Positions 1-11,526 of a stretch of 64,000 nt of DNA are shown piece after piece. A model generated the notes under the pieces. The model saw nothing but the letters and a program-made list of their open reading frames with translations. It made no database searches and was not told the DNA's origin. The stretch covers positions 125,450,883 through 125,514,882 of the forward strand of contig CM067360.1 in the NCBI GenBank assembly GCA_034401795.1, read 5' to 3'. Both the position numbers and the translations under genes were made by a program. This DNA comes from Chaetoderma sp. LZ-2023a (lineage: Eukaryota > Mollusca > Caudofoveata > Chaetodermatida > Chaetodermatidae). How positions within the stretch are numbered: the stretch's first letter is position 1; each line of letters opens with the position of its first letter.

Positions 1-1354
1 TTCTCTTCGTAATCTCACAGCATTTGAAGCAATACAAATCCCCTCAATTCCTGTTTTGCGTATTGACAAATATAAATAGAACATGAACTTGATCTTCGCC
101 CGGGGACCATTAAACTATATTCTGAACTTGGCTTAAATTTGTTTAATCTAACATAAGTTATTGCTTCGAAACTAAGGGCTCATTTTTGCGACTGACCAGG
201 TCAGTGAATTTTATGATTTGGTTTAAACCACAACCCAGGAACCAATGACCACGAACCAGAAATGTCAAAATGGCATTTATGCAAATTGGCTACGGTTTCC
301 GATCATAATTTCGTGGCAATGTTCTGAACTCACAAGCATTCTAAATTGTGTTAACTTTAGCAATTAATTTGGTCATATTTCGGTTTAGACTTTAATTTCA
401 GTATATATAAATCGAAGACGAGCACTAAAAATATCGACAAGATTTCATCATTCAAATAAGTTGTAAAATTTATTTTGGCACCGCCATCTTGAAGTTTACG
501 AACCAGTAACCATTGGTAACGACGAACCGAGATCAAAACTCGGTTCATGGTTTGACGGACCGCATCAGTAAATATTCCACTTCAGGAATGCTAACCCACA
601 TGCGCTACAAACTGCATCAGTGGTTTATTGACCCAGTCAGTCACAAAAACGAGCCCCAATTTGTACATATATATACTTATGTACGCACGAATAGGACCAA
701 TGCTATATAATACTGTATTCCTCTGCACTTCATAAGGGACAATCAGTCTCTTTAGTTGCGACTCACAAGCGCTTCCAGTCATGCCAGTGCGCATCAGAGC
801 TTCGCTTCAGCTGTTCGATGACCTGCTCTATAGGAAAAGTATTGCAGACTCTCCCTGCAACCCTGCTGCACATTCGCACACTTCGGCTTCTCACTGAGGA
901 TAGGTCGGTTGGTTGGTTTGTCGGTCACATTGTTTATAAAGCTTGCAACTATGGACCAATGTACTTAGAAATTCAGACATATTTGGATAGTACTACAATC
1001 AGTGGCATATCTTTTATAAAAACATACATATATTAACCATGATAACTAGATTTTTATATTAATATATTGGAATGTATGGGTTCATGCAATTAATGAAATA
1101 GTGCCTATGAAACAATGATTTCAATTATTTTAACATCGTGCATAACGAGAATAGATAACAAGCTCCTATTAAATATTTGTAATGAATATTTGTTCACGAG
1201 GGTAAAATGAGGAAAAAAATTAACAATTATATTAATAATAAAATAAGGCTTTTAAGTTATAGTTATAATAAATATTAAAATATTTAAGATCTCGTTGTGT
1301 CATTATCTAATATGTGTGTGTACTGTGAACTGTTCTTAGCGTAAAAACCCATTC
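1..1354. other. Non-coding, no supported gene
   Basis: AT-rich sequence on the 3' side of the DAPK-like gene. Only short frames without protein-like composition occur, and I see no splice-flanked coding block, RNA gene or recognisable element. Confidence 0.5.
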
Positions 1355-1584
1355 TTAACCCTTTAAAGGTCAAACTGGATAAAATTGCTCTTTGCTGTGG
1401 TCTTGAGTAATGTCCAGTTGCAGGCCAAGAGACTATTTTTTTTAAATTTAACAAAGAAATCCCTGGCTTGATCACCGATCCAGTCTTTCCAGTGGTAAAA
1501 TAGTCTTCTCCTGGCCTGCACATGGGAGATTGAAAAAGAAAATGTTTAGATTTTCTTGACCAATTTTGACTATTAAAGGGTTAA
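1355..1584. mobile_element. piggyBac-like MITE copy 1
   Basis: Flanked by TTAA at both ends. The termini CCCTTTAAAGGTCAAA (left) and, on the complementary strand, CCCTTTAATAGTCAAA (right) form an imperfect inverted repeat. The interior is itself palindromic: a 'ccaagagactattttt' arm faces 'aatagtcttctcctgg', around a core related to 'actggaatgactggctcg'. TTAA targets with CCCTTT ends are typical of piggyBac-type MITEs. There is no coding capacity. This is the best preserved of about fourteen copies. Confidence 0.8.
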
Positions 1585-1783
1585 TATGTCAAACCTGACT
1601 TAAGCACCAATCTTATGGATCACCTATATGTAGTCACCTGTTAATTGCAACTCCAAACTAGTATACAGTATACCACATTAGTTTATCAGTCAGTCTGCTG
1701 GTCAATATCCGTTAATAAAACAAATTATTGATATTTCTAAAAGACACTTAAATGTCGCAACAACAGTGAATCGCATTAGTTTC

Positions 1784-1995
1784 TTAACCCAATAGTCAAA
1801 TTTGTCTAAGAAAATTTCCTCATAGAAGACGTCCATTTGCGGATAAAAAGATGATTATTTTTTAAACTATCTCTGGATATCAAACCAGTCATTCTCGTGG
1901 ACATTTCCAAAAATAGTCTTTTAGTATCTGCAAATGGGCCTTTTAAAGATCATAAAATAAGTCATATTTAATGAGCTTGAGAGCTAAAGGGTTAA
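1784..1995. mobile_element. piggyBac-like MITE copy 2
   Basis: Starts TTAACCCAATAGTCAAA and ends CTAAAGGGTTAA, with the family's palindromic core (aatagtc arm, 'ccagtcattct'). It is diverged from copy 1 and lies 200 bp from it. Confidence 0.7.
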
Positions 1996-2507
1996 CTAAT
2001 ACAAGAAACTCAAAATAGACTATATGGGGGGGGGGGAAAGTGGGTGGCCTGTCTCAATGGACCACCATGATTTGTGCACGCTAACATTTAGGAACCTTGT
2101 TGACTCCTCATATCATCTCCACGAAGGGGTCCGAATAGCTAACTATTGAGAAGTTTGACATAGTACAATACTGTTCATAGATGACTAGAGCCTATGATCA
2201 TAGGATACTATTGGCCATATTTGCTTGAAATCAGTAAGCTGACAAGCAGAAGCAGCAATTTGACAATTTCCAGTCAATTTTTCATAAAATCTAAGATTTT
2301 CACTAAAAAAATAGAGTAAAGTTGAAAATAACACAAAGTATTGTACTAATCAAAATGATAGATTATTCACACACCGTGTGGCTCATCCACTCCATCACCG
2401 ATTTCATCCTTTTGTGGCTCATTAGGTAACGGAAGGATTCGGATACCCGATCTTTAGCGTATGAGCTGACCTCACTACCAGAGGCCAATTGATGAATCTG
2501 TTCTGTC
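1996..2507. other. Non-coding, G tract only
   Basis: Contains a poly-G run near 2026. No gene or element is recognised. Confidence 0.4.
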
Positions 2508-2745
2508 GATCATGTATATGACATCATAATCAATTATATCACAGGTATGGCGATGTCGCAATAAAAATACATAATGAATGATGTATTTAAGTCTATCATG
2601 AACGCTTAATAGTCCATCAGTTGTACGAATTGTTTGTCTTTACCATTTACTAAACATTTTGTTGGTTATTTTGAAAATCATTTGACCACAGGCAAGTTAG
2701 TTTCAAAATATCCAACAGGTTAGATGTATAGTTACCATGAAAGTA
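2508..2745. repeat. Foldback element, partial copy
   Basis: Shares the family order: 'gacatcataatcaa', a 'cgcttaatagtcc' block, 'tgtctttaccattta', then the palindromic 'attttgaaa...tttcaaaatat' core. The right arm (the 'ggagcttagct' block) is missing. Confidence 0.6.
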
Positions 2746-2762
2746 AATGAAATCACAGATTT

Positions 2763-4790
2763 CTTTTTTCACGAGTGAGTAGTTACCTCCCTGATACTCG
2801 TAAAAGAAACTACCCCTATTGGGCAGCTAAGTGAACTGACAGCTCAGTCGATGTGCGGCCCCTACCCCTTGCGCATGCTCAGTATGTCACTTCCTCGAAC
2901 TTGTACAATTGGCTGACACTATGCAACATAATAGCCTAAAGAGAGCCTCTGCGGGGCGGAGAGGCCGGGTATCAGGAAGGTAAGTAACTACTCAATCGTG
3001 AAAAAAACAATTTGTGATTTCGTTTATTTCACTTCATGTGTATAATTACCTCCCTGATACTCATTGATATTGCCAGAATTCGTAAGTGAATTCGGCAGAA
3101 GGGAGGCAAGGTCAGAAGACCAGCTCCTTTGCGTGTGGAGCATAAACATCTGAAGTTGCGTATGACACACAATCAGGAATTGATTTGAACATCGGATAAC
3201 ACAACCGATAGTTGAGAGTAATGACTGTAAAATAACATGCACACACACCGGTCCTGCACCCTCCTTTAAGAAAGAGGAGTGATGACCTCAATGTCCTACA
3301 CACTCTATGTACTAGTGCCAACGTACTATAGGACATCGAACAAAAAGCTTCACTATCATATACTCTCAAGCGAAAACCACATAAAACATGAACCATCACC
3401 ATATTAGTAGGGATAATGTGACAAAATAACGAGACAACACAAACACAAGATTGACCTTGTATTGGATGTGACATCATCTTCCCCACTGGTGAAAGCTCAA
3501 TGCAGCACTGAAAAGTGACTGTCTCCTACTTTTGAAATGCATCGTTTATAAACAGTGGCCTTCTATAAACTATATACACCTGTTATTTTATCAAAATCGA
3601 TACGGCAAGAAGGTTGGTTGTGTCACGGAGGTAATGGTCGGTAAAGCTCGACTCACAGTGCCTCTGGGATACCGACATAATGTCATCCATCGGCACTCCA
3701 TTAAATAAAGTCCTGGAAGCCATAAAGAACTAGTGTCCATCCGCCATTCCTTGGTGTGTTGCTTATAGCGGGTTAATGCACGGACCGGACACAATGTCTT
3801 TGAATATGTCAGACTGGATTTTAGCCATGAAATTAATCCTAGGTAGATTTCATAGAAATGGAACTTCGTGGTTCAAAGGGATTATCAGCTAGTACCTGGA
3901 GCACTAGTGATAAACTTCAAGATTGGATCGCTGGTGGATTACATACTTCATCACTTCCCCTATTAGCCAAAGAAGGGATAACAGATAAAGAAACCAGATC
4001 CAGAGGTGGAGACATTCTGCTCTGGAACAAATAAAGAAAACGCTGAATTACCTGTACTGGGAAGCATGCTGCGAAGCATCTCTGGTACACGGTCCTTTAG
4101 CATCTTCTTCATTTCTCCCATCATTTCCAAACGGAAAGCTTCCATGTTAGGGTTTCCTCTTGTTACCAGGACCATTACCCTAGTGCAGTATTGAGGTGTG
4201 AATTTGGGCTTAATAAAGTGATGGCAGGAAGGGCCGCCAGACATTTTCTGAGACACGAAATGGAGACAATTAATTTTTAGTCGTTAGTGAACTAAAAATA
4301 AATAAAAAGGGCAGCAACTACACTTTGAACCTTAGAAGGTAGTTAGTTGCTAAGGGAAATCAGCCAGGACATAATGAATTGTTAATACATAACAAGGGTG
4401 ATTATGATGTCATATCTCTTAATTATTCAAGGGAGATAATCAGTATTTAAACTTTATTATCCAGGTGTAAGACGAATTGTATTCAACACTCTAGAGCATA
4501 ATTTCATTTGTGACAAACTTTGTAATCAACTATGCGTAACCATCAACGTAAAACAGAAGAAAAAGTTTTGGCAGTTAAAAATTGAAAACTCAAGTTGGTC
4601 AATAAACAAGAAAGAAGAAGTCATAGCCTGTGCATGCGCGAGGTTGGGGCGCACTTTCGCCGAGCTGTCAGTTCAGTTACCTGACCAATAGGGGCAGTTT
4701 GTTTTAGAATCTGAGTTTTATTGTAGCTAGGCCGATGTTTAGGAAATGTTAATGAGCATCAGGGAGGTAAGTATACTAATGAAGTGAAAT
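2763..4790 (-). mobile_element. Defective DIRS element, second family
   Basis: About 2 kb with DIRS-type termini. The left end (from the run of T and 'cacgagtgagtagttacc') and the right end ('ggtaagtatactaatgaag') are both complemented by an internal region at about 2960-3060. There the reverse complements of the two ends sit close together: 'gtaactactcaatcgtg', then 'ttcacttcatgtgtataatt'. An internal complementary region matching both outer termini is the hallmark of DIRS-like retrotransposons. Subterminal sequence is also inverted: 'cccctattggg' and 'aactgacagctc' at 2811-2850 face their complements at 4660-4700. Only fragments of coding sequence remain, including a recombinase piece. The termini differ from those of the large DIRS copies, so this is a separate family. 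Confidence 0.7.
3591..3840 (-). pseudogene. Tyrosine recombinase fragment (DIRS family 2)
   Basis: The minus-strand frame contains CPVRALTRYKQHTKEWR followed by SLWL. This aligns with CPVRCLKMYKKRTNEWR...SLWL in the recombinases of the large DIRS copies of this window, a segment between the two catalytic halves. The catalytic arginine, HxxR and tyrosine blocks are not visible, so it is a dead remnant. About 120 bp upstream on the same strand (3963-4256) lies a 97-codon frame that could be a Gag remnant; I could not support that. Confidence 0.6.
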
Positions 4791-4975
4791 GGGATTATGG
4801 GATTTCAGGATTCAAAGAATATAAATCGAAAACAACATGCACCAAACATGGGTGCAGCTTAGCTACAGATAGTTTGGGCATAGCTAAAAGTAGATTCATC
4901 CATTGTACTCCAAGGATTGTGGGTTCATCTTGCCTTTACATGAGGTCTAAAGGGGCCAAACTGGGGTCGTGGAGT

Positions 4976-5280
4976 GAATGGACCTTTCCAGTTGTAGCTA
5001 TGCCACACCCATCTCTAGCTACTCTCCACCCACACCACGCTTGTGTTTGGATCGATCGATCTCTGAACTCTCAGACTATCAATTTCCAGAAAACTATGCA
5101 GGTAAGCTGTTGAATAGGGTCCCCAGTCAAATTAGTTTCAAAATATTCAAAAGCATGTTTTTTAAATAGCAAAAACATATAATTCGTACAACATGTCGGA
5201 CTATTAAGCGTTAAAGAAGGGCTTAATAGAATTATTCATGACATCATGATTATGACATCAGTATAAACGTCGCATAGTTG
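4976..5280 (-). repeat. Foldback element
   Basis: Inverse orientation: 'ctttccagttgtagct', 'ctctagcta' and 'cgatcgatctctgaactct' lead into 'aggtaagctgttgaata', then the palindromic core 'cagtcaaattagtttcaaaa', then 'ttcatgacatcatgattatg'. The outer end lacks the terminal CTTTCCAGTTT motif. Confidence 0.65.
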
Positions 5281-5285
5281 TTTAT

Positions 5286-5396
5286 GTTGAAACATGCAGG
5301 CAGGCAGGTAGAGAGGCATGCATCCATGCAGGTAGGCAGACAGACAGACAGACGAACGGACGGGCGGGCGGGCGGGCAGGCAGGCAGACAGACACA
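5286..5396. repeat. Tetranucleotide microsatellite
   Basis: An interrupted array of 4-bp units (caggcagg, cagacaga, cgggcggg). On the opposite strand it creates spurious Cys/Pro-rich frames. Confidence 0.9.
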
Positions 5397-5728
5397 TGAA
5401 ATACACTTTTCTTTTGTCGAGGAGAGAGTAATAAACAATAGCAGAATTTAAGTACGCTAAATACATCTACATGGAGAGCTAGCTCAAGTTCAATTATGCT
5501 ATTGCATGCAAAAACATCACTGATAGTATGCATATTCCTATACTGATTTTCAGAGATGTAAGCCAAAGTGCAATTAAAAGCGATTTGGGGGGGTGGGGGG
5601 GTATTGTGGGGTACATACCCTTAACTCCAGGAATGCAACACTTAAGAAATGGTGTTTCTTTCTTACTGTGGCCACTCCTATAGATAGCAGTCATTAAACT
5701 TTTTGTAGGCAATAGTTTAATTCATGAA

Positions 5729-6084
5729 ACCATTTCCTTACTCAATCATATGACATCATAATCAACTACGTGACGTGTAGGCTGACATGATAATTATGAC
5801 ATCATGAATGACTCGATATAGTCTGTCTTTAACATTTAATAGTCCGACACGTTGTATGAATTGTGTCTTTACCATTCAATAAACATTCTGTTGAATATTT
5901 TGAAACTAATTTGACTGCGTGCTGTTGCTGCCATATGTTTCAAAATATTTAACAGTTTACCTGTATAGTTTTATAGAAATTGATGGGCATGGAGTTCAGG
6001 GATCGATCAATCCCAACACGACAGGTGTGGGTGGAGCTTAGCTAGAGACGGGCGGGACATAGCTAAAACTGGAAAGGTTAATTG
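5729..6084 (+). repeat. Foldback element
   Basis: Reads 'catatgacatcataatcaac', 'gtgacgtgtaggctgacat', 'ttaatagtccgacac', 'aataaacattctgttgaat', the palindromic core, then 'ggtgtgggtggagcttagct' and 'catagctaaaactggaaagg'. It is close to the family consensus; the last block is the inverse of the opening of inverted copies. Confidence 0.7.
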
Positions 6085-6304
6085 CACTTGAGCTAGCTCT
6101 CTAACTAATCAGAATAATGGTTAAAAACTTGAGAACACGTTAACCCTTTCACCAATGAATTCCCCATATCTCATTTTCAATGCTACCATACAGGAGAAAT
6201 TTTGAAATTAATTTGACTGGAAGATGTTGCTGACTTAGGCAGCAAGTCAAATTAATTTCATAATATTCAACATAATGTTTTATATCGTGAAGAATATTAA
6301 GCCT

Positions 6305-6530
6305 TTAACCCCCCCATATCAGCCAAAAACGGCTTCTGGAGTGCTCTTGAAAAATGTCCATTTAAAGACCAAGAAGACTATTTTTCAAAATTTACCACTG
6401 GAATGACTGCCTCGATAATCGAGCCAATCATTCCAGTGTTAAGTTTTCAAGAATAGTCTTCTCTTGGTCTGCAAATCTTCTTTGTGAAAATTGAAATTTT
6501 CTTGACAAAATTAAAGGCTTAAAGGGTTAA
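6305..6530. mobile_element. piggyBac-like MITE copy 3
   Basis: TTAACCC at the left, AAGGGTTAA at the right, palindromic arms 'ccaagaagactattttt' and 'aatagtcttctcttgg', and the core 'gactgcctcgataatcgagc'. Confidence 0.8.
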
Positions 6531-7029
6531 GGCAGCAGCAGCAGCGTCCTCAAGTCACATTAATTTCAAAACATCAACACAATAAGTACTTTTATATTGC
6601 AAAAAATATACTTTTTCAGGGATTTGACAGTGATTAGTTAACACATGTCTGCTAATTGTTACAACCACGGCTTTGATTACCCACATCTACAAGGTGCTTG
6701 AAGTGACCCCCACCCCCGCTACAGCGCACAGTACCTTTGAACATCTGCGAAATTAAAATATATGTCTTCTCTAAATAGAAGTGCTTATCACAGATGTGAT
6801 TGCGCAATAGTAAAATATAACAACATAATATAAACGTCTTAAAAGTAATAGCATGAGTCTAAAGCATACTAGCTGCTCAAATAGATATCTGCAATATTAA
6901 TTGTAGAAATCGTGCATAGATAATGAATATATATTTGTAGAAAAGATATTAAATAGATATTATAAAAATATGTAACAGAACCACCTAGATCACAACACTT
7001 TATAACTGTTCCTTAATGTATAAATGTTC

Positions 7030-7185
7030 TCAAAGGCAATGTCCAACTTCAAGGCAACAGAGTAGTATTTTTTTTTAAACTTACCACTTGAATGGCTCGG
7101 TTGCCTAAATGATCCTTTTCTTGGTCTGCAAATTGACATTTTTTAAGGCCACAATAAAAGCCCATTTTCACCATTAAAGGGTTAA
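7030..7185. mobile_element. piggyBac-like MITE copy 4, degraded
   Basis: The right end CCATTAAAGGGTTAA and the right arm 'cttggtctgcaaattgac' are clear. The left half is eroded. Confidence 0.55.
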
Positions 7186-7237
7186 CCATTTAACTTCTGA
7201 AATTCCAGTCTCTCAATGATAAGACAAGAAAATGGGG

Positions 7238-7325
7238 AAGCTGTTGAATAATTTGAAACTAATTTGACTGTAATCCATTGCACAGCTCCCAGTCAAATTA
7301 GTTTCAAAATATTCACCAGAATATT
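7238..7325. repeat. Core palindrome of the foldback family
   Basis: 'ttgaaactaatttgactg' faces 'cagtcaaattagtttcaaaa' across a short spacer. The outer arms of the family are absent. Confidence 0.65.
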
Positions 7326-7736
7326 CCTTACATCAACAGGTGCACCACGTTTCTAGTTTGGGAGGCTAAAAGGGTCAAAGAAGCATTATATTGTAATCAA
7401 AATAAAGGCCATATAAACTGAACGTGAGAGTTCGCTCCTGTATGGGTTACTGGAATCTAAAAAGGCAAAACTAACATTTCTTTATATTGATAGCATGCAG
7501 GCATCATAGTCAGCACAGCTGATACAATGCCTCCCATTAGACCATATTTAAATGTTTAGTTTCCATATGATAAGTTGCTAACGTCTTTGCATAACAAAGG
7601 TGAAATCTGACTCAAAATCGCATAACATACTAGATTACAGGTATGCTACATCGAGGATAAACATCTTATTACCGAAGGCGTTGCCTATTTTGGGATATAA
7701 AATTATATTTTCTAGCAAGATGTCACGTCCTTAAAT

Positions 7737-7973
7737 GGCTCTTTTAATGGTCAAGATTAGTCAAGAAAATGAAATATTTTTTATAGTATGTCCATTTGCA
7801 GGTCAAGTAACAATATTTTTTATAAATTTACAGCTGGAAAGATTGGGTCAGTTATCAAGCCAGTCATTCCAGTTGTAAATTTACAAACATAGCCTTCTCA
7901 AGCGCTGTAGATGGACATTTCTCAATGAGCACTGCAGAAGACATTTTTATGCCAGTTTGACCACTAAAGCATT
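7737..7973. mobile_element. piggyBac-like MITE copy 5, degraded
   Basis: It has the family core 'cagctggaaag' and 'ccagtcattccagttg', with both ends eroded (left 'cttttaatggtcaag', right 'gaccactaaagc'). It lies immediately 3' of the DAPK-like stop codon, so it is probably part of the 3' UTR or downstream flank. Confidence 0.55.
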
Positions 7974-8004
7974 ATGGGTGTTGTTTAAGACAAGTTTAAG
8001 TGCA

Positions 8005-9249
8005 CTATCTTGACAGATTGGACAATGTGTGGCTTGATGTTAACACGACAGAATGCCTTGCTTCAACACTCGCGTGATCGTCATTTATAAATACTTTAAA
8101 CAGTGGCCCATGACTCAATATTGCGTCAGCGGCATCCACACGACCAAGCTCTCTTAAGCTCTGGATTAGGTCTCGAATACTGTTCCTTTGTTCGGTTTGG
8201 AGGGAAAACTCTGTTAGCACACTATCCATTTTACTCTGCTTTCCAACTACAATATTAGAGTCAAGCGTTGGCAAGCTTTGTTCTAAGCCAAGAGATAACG
8301 CGAGCAAACACCAATCTTTTCCCATTGGGTCGGGTGGATCTAGGAGCTTACACAGCGTACGCCGCACATGCATTGGAATGTGAGATACATGCAAATCTGG
8401 ACCATAACTAACCGTCTGTAAGATTTGATCACTACCTAAACACACAATATCAACAAACTGCTCACCACAGTAACTAGAGTGTTCCTCGTCTAATTGCATC
8501 AAATACATATCACGTCCAGTATAGACATGTGGCTCTAAAAGGTGAGACTTTAAATCATGAGGACTTAGGAAAAGACGTTCAAGACATAACGACGGGCACG
8601 CACATGTGAATACCTGCTCAATGATATGTATTAGATCTTCAAGAAAATAGAAAGATGATATGTTACTTACACGTGGCCCTCTCAACCGCACTTCTACATA
8701 ATCGTCAGCACTATTAAGAAGCACAAGTGTCTCAAGTTTACCACACATAAACTTGGAGCCATTATACCACTGAAATAACTCACTGTCTGGTTCTTCCATT
8801 TCTTGGACAACGACTCTTCGAAGTTGCACTTGGAGTTTTGCAAATAAATATTCTAGCTGCCCATAAACAGTTATTGGTGGGCATATTCGAAGGCCACCAT
8901 AACTAAAATTATTATCAGACATTGAATATTTGTCCCAAATACCAGGTCGTGTGTTCAAGATGTTTAAACAAGGAAATTCATATATAATTTCGCCTACTGT
9001 ATCACACTGCGTACATACATCAAGCGCTTCAAACACCTGCAGTAAATCTAAGGCATCCGTATCTGAAAATTCTTGTTGGAAGTCATCGACATTGAAGCAG
9101 GCCGTTTTTGCACACAGTGATTCTGGGGTGGAAGCAAGGGATACAAATCTATCATGGTTGATAAGTCTGCCTATAATAGTGCTCCCACACAGCCATGATG
9201 GAGTAAGAATGACAAGATCCTGCACGGTCTGACTCTCCAAGTACACAAC
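8005..9249 (-). CDS. DAPK1-like: DAPK1-like terminal exon: COR part and death domain
   Basis: About 414 codons from a clean acceptor (polypyrimidine-CAG at 9250) to TAG at 8005-8007. It matches the C-terminus of metazoan death-associated protein kinase 1 in order. First comes the SxTVQDLVILTPSWLCG motif (DAPK1 has ETVQDVLLLDPRWLC), then a DALDLLQVFEALDVCTQ block, YGGLRICP and VRLRGP. The death domain follows with RRTLCKLLDPPDPMGKDWC, LALSLGL and LRELGRVDAADAIL. The Ser-rich tail ends NLSR, where DAPK1 ends VVSR. In DAPK1 this region dimerises the ROC-COR module and binds partners in apoptosis and autophagy signalling at the cytoskeleton. It joins in phase 0 to the exon at 10715-10903. The frame is uninterrupted, so the gene is probably functional. 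DAPK1 identity comes from recalled family sequence, without a search. Confidence 0.93.
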   Translation of the reverse strand, partial: VVYLESQTVQDLVILTPSWLCGSTIIGRLINHDRFVSLASTPESLCAKTACFNVDDFQQEFSDTDALDLLQVFEALDVCTQCDTVGEIIYEFPCLNILNTRPGIWDKYSMSDNNFSYGGLRICPPITVYGQLEYLFAKLQVQLRRVVVQEMEEPDSELFQWYNGSKFMCGKLETLVLLNSADDYVEVRLRGPRVSNISSFYFLEDLIHIIEQVFTCACPSLCLERLFLSPHDLKSHLLEPHVYTGRDMYLMQLDEEHSSYCGEQFVDIVCLGSDQILQTVSYGPDLHVSHIPMHVRRTLCKLLDPPDPMGKDWCLLALSLGLEQSLPTLDSNIVVGKQSKMDSVLTEFSLQTEQRNSIRDLIQSLRELGRVDAADAILSHGPLFKVFINDDHASVEARHSVVLTSSHTLSNLSR

Positions 9250-9309
9250 CTGAAAAACACAAACATTTCTTACTTTATAATGGAGGGATCCAATCCGTAA
9301 TGCAAGTAT

Positions 9310-9400
9310 CTGGCGCCATAATTAATGACGTCACATGTTAGCTGACATTACAATAAAAATGACACAGATCCGTCAAGAAATTCTAAACGTCTGTCACAAA
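9310..9400. repeat. Foldback family, marginal fragment
   Basis: Within the 1.5-kb DAPK intron, 'taatgacgtcacatgttagc' and 'gacattacaataaaaatgac' resemble an outer arm of the foldback family (compare 62755-62800). The rest of the intron to 9745 holds nothing I recognise. Confidence 0.35.
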
Positions 9401-9744
9401 CGTGTGCAAATTGTATCCCTTCAGTAGTACTCGAGTTATCATCCAGAAATGCAACTCAATTTCATAAATTGGGTGACCATAACCTTGACATTTCGACACC
9501 AGAATTAATATGGTTCTTCGTGCCCCCAAATGAAAACTTATTAATGGGTAAACAAACAAACGAACGGGTAGAAAAAGCAAATGCAATATACACCTATATA
9601 TCTATATGGGGGAATAATAAGCTTTCTCCTAACCACACGGCCTAATTACTCATGAATCCCCATAACATACGTGCAGTAAGTAGGCTAAATAATCTACCAA
9701 AAAAACAAAACCTGCATGCAAACGTAGTCATGCACATGCTATTG

Positions 9745-10400
9745 CCCTAGATGGTGTATTTTTAGTTTTATGTCAATCGGCCAAGTGGTTTAGGAGAAGA
9801 TCTCTAAGTCCTTCCATAAATAGAACAAAATTAAAGATGGCTGGCTTATTAAATCACCCAATCAACTATTTTTAATTGATTGATCTGATGGGAAAGTGTC
9901 AAATATGCATTCAACAGCCACCAAAACATATATATCTCCATTTTTGCTGTCAATTGAAAACACATCCAGTGACAAAAACTCAAGTTAAATTGTTCGATGA
10001 TGGACATGTTTCTTAGGCATCAAGTTCCATTGAACAAACTTGAATGATCCCAAATCATATATGCCAAGCTTCTCCCAAATCCCATCAGCAGTTCCAGTGG
10101 AGTTGTTTTTGTGAAGACTAGGTCACCTAACATCGGCGCAAGGCATATCAAATAATCAGATTCTTTTGCATGAACTTAATTCAGCCCTTGCCTTAAGCTT
10201 AAGTTTTTTGACTTTCACATCAATTGGCCTAGAGATTTCAGAAATGTTTCTAAAAATAGTACAAAATTCAAGATGGCCACCAAATTTACCAATCAGCTTC
10301 ATGCTTCGTTTGAACAATCTTGGATCTATATACCCAAATTTGCTTCAACTCATCCCAGTGGCTCCTGAGAAATCTCTTTAAAAAAAGCTGATGTACAGAT
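9745..10400. repeat. Dispersed 'aagatggc' repeat
   Basis: Degenerate repeats of a theme of about 200 bp: 'gccctagatg', 'tttatgtcaatcggccaag', 'tggtttaggagaagatctct', 'caagatggccaccaaa' and 'gaacaatcttggatct'. The same theme recurs at 54640-55520, so it is an interspersed repeat family. There is no coding potential. Confidence 0.6.
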
Positions 10401-10616
10401 GATGGAGGGGCAATGGACAATCACAGTGTAATACGCAAACATGGCCATTATCTACTGTACTGACATAGCGATAATGAAGTGTCATACTGCAATTATGAAA
10501 TTGTATTTCAAAATTTGTATAAACAAGCTAGTTTTCTGCTGGGTATTGGTAGGTAAGCCCTTACAGTACCATTAATGAGTTAGACTGGATCCAGACCCAA
10601 CCAGTGTCCCATGTGG

Positions 10617-10707
10617 AGTGTGTGTGTGTGTGTGTGTGCGTGCGTGCATGCGTGTGTGCGCACGTGCATATTTGTGTGTGTAGGTGCGTGCATGCATGTG
10701 TGTGTGG
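10617..10707. repeat. TG-rich microsatellite
   Basis: (TG)n with TGCG and TGCA interruptions, 8 bp from the DAPK exon's donor side. It is purely intronic. Confidence 0.9.
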
Positions 10708-10714
10708 TACTGAC

Positions 10715-10903
10715 CTCTCCAGTTAGCTGAAGCTGCTTCATCAACAAATGTAAATGCTCATCACTTGCCAGGGGGTTTACTCTTCCACGGATGTACTCAG
10801 TGAACTGATGCCATGGCAAAACGGGGAATGATATGGAAGATCGTCGCCAAGAAGGAAGCTGGGAAATTGTTGCTTCTAAGAATCCACTTGTTTTAGGAAG
10901 ATC
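10715..10903 (-). CDS. DAPK1-like: DAPK1-like exon (COR N-terminal part)
   Basis: 63 codons between an acceptor (ctag/GATCTT, exon start 10903) and a donor (GAG/GTCAGT). It is phase 0 at both sides. The protein contains ISQLPSWRRS and then FTEYIRGRVNPLASDEHLH and LMKQLQLTGE. Human DAPK1 has ISTLPSWRK, then DQLNPLASEEDLRR and AQQLHSTGE at the same place, just before the ETVQD motif that starts the next exon here. The region links the ROC GTPase to the COR domain. The upstream intron is 16.7 kb and holds the DIRS cluster. Confidence 0.9.
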
Positions 10904-11526
10904 CTAGTATATTAAAATAATTATACAATACTGTTTATATACATGTATTTATTAAACCTTTCACCGATAAATTCCACGTATCTGAATCTCAGGGCAATCA
11001 AACAGGAAAAATTTTGGAAATTAATATGACTGGATGCCATTGTAAGTAGCATCAAAAAAGCATCCGCTTTTGTTTCTACGATAATTTTTAATACTTACCA
11101 GATGTACTATTATGATAATGTCCATTATCTAGTCTAGCTCAAAATAAACAATTAAAATTCCGCACTCTCCATGCCCATACTGTGTCCGGGAATTACCATA
11201 GCCTCCAGGTACCGAGTCAATTCCCAACAACAATCAGATTTATCATATATTTGTCTTGACAAACAGTGAAAGCAGCTCAGCCTCACCTCAGTTGGGTGGC
11301 TGAGTCAGGCCATAGTACATCTGGTAAGTATTAACAATTCTCGTAGAAACAAAAGCGGATGCTTTTTTGATTCTACTTCGAATAATACTTACCAGATGTA
11401 CTATTATGATAAACTCTGGATTTCGACAGCCAAGAAACTCTGGTGGGAGGAGGTGAGACTCGAAACAGCTCTCATCTCGTCTCATCCGACAGAGAAGGTT
11501 GTGAAGAGACTAGAACCCCAGCATAC

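Noticed and set aside
5286-5396. CRISPR-like direct repeats
   Set aside because: Tetranucleotide microsatellite; no spacer-repeat organisation and a eukaryotic genome.
5236-5566. Cys/Pro-rich minus-strand frames (small secreted peptide-like)
   Set aside because: They are translations of the tetranucleotide microsatellite in three overlapping frames.
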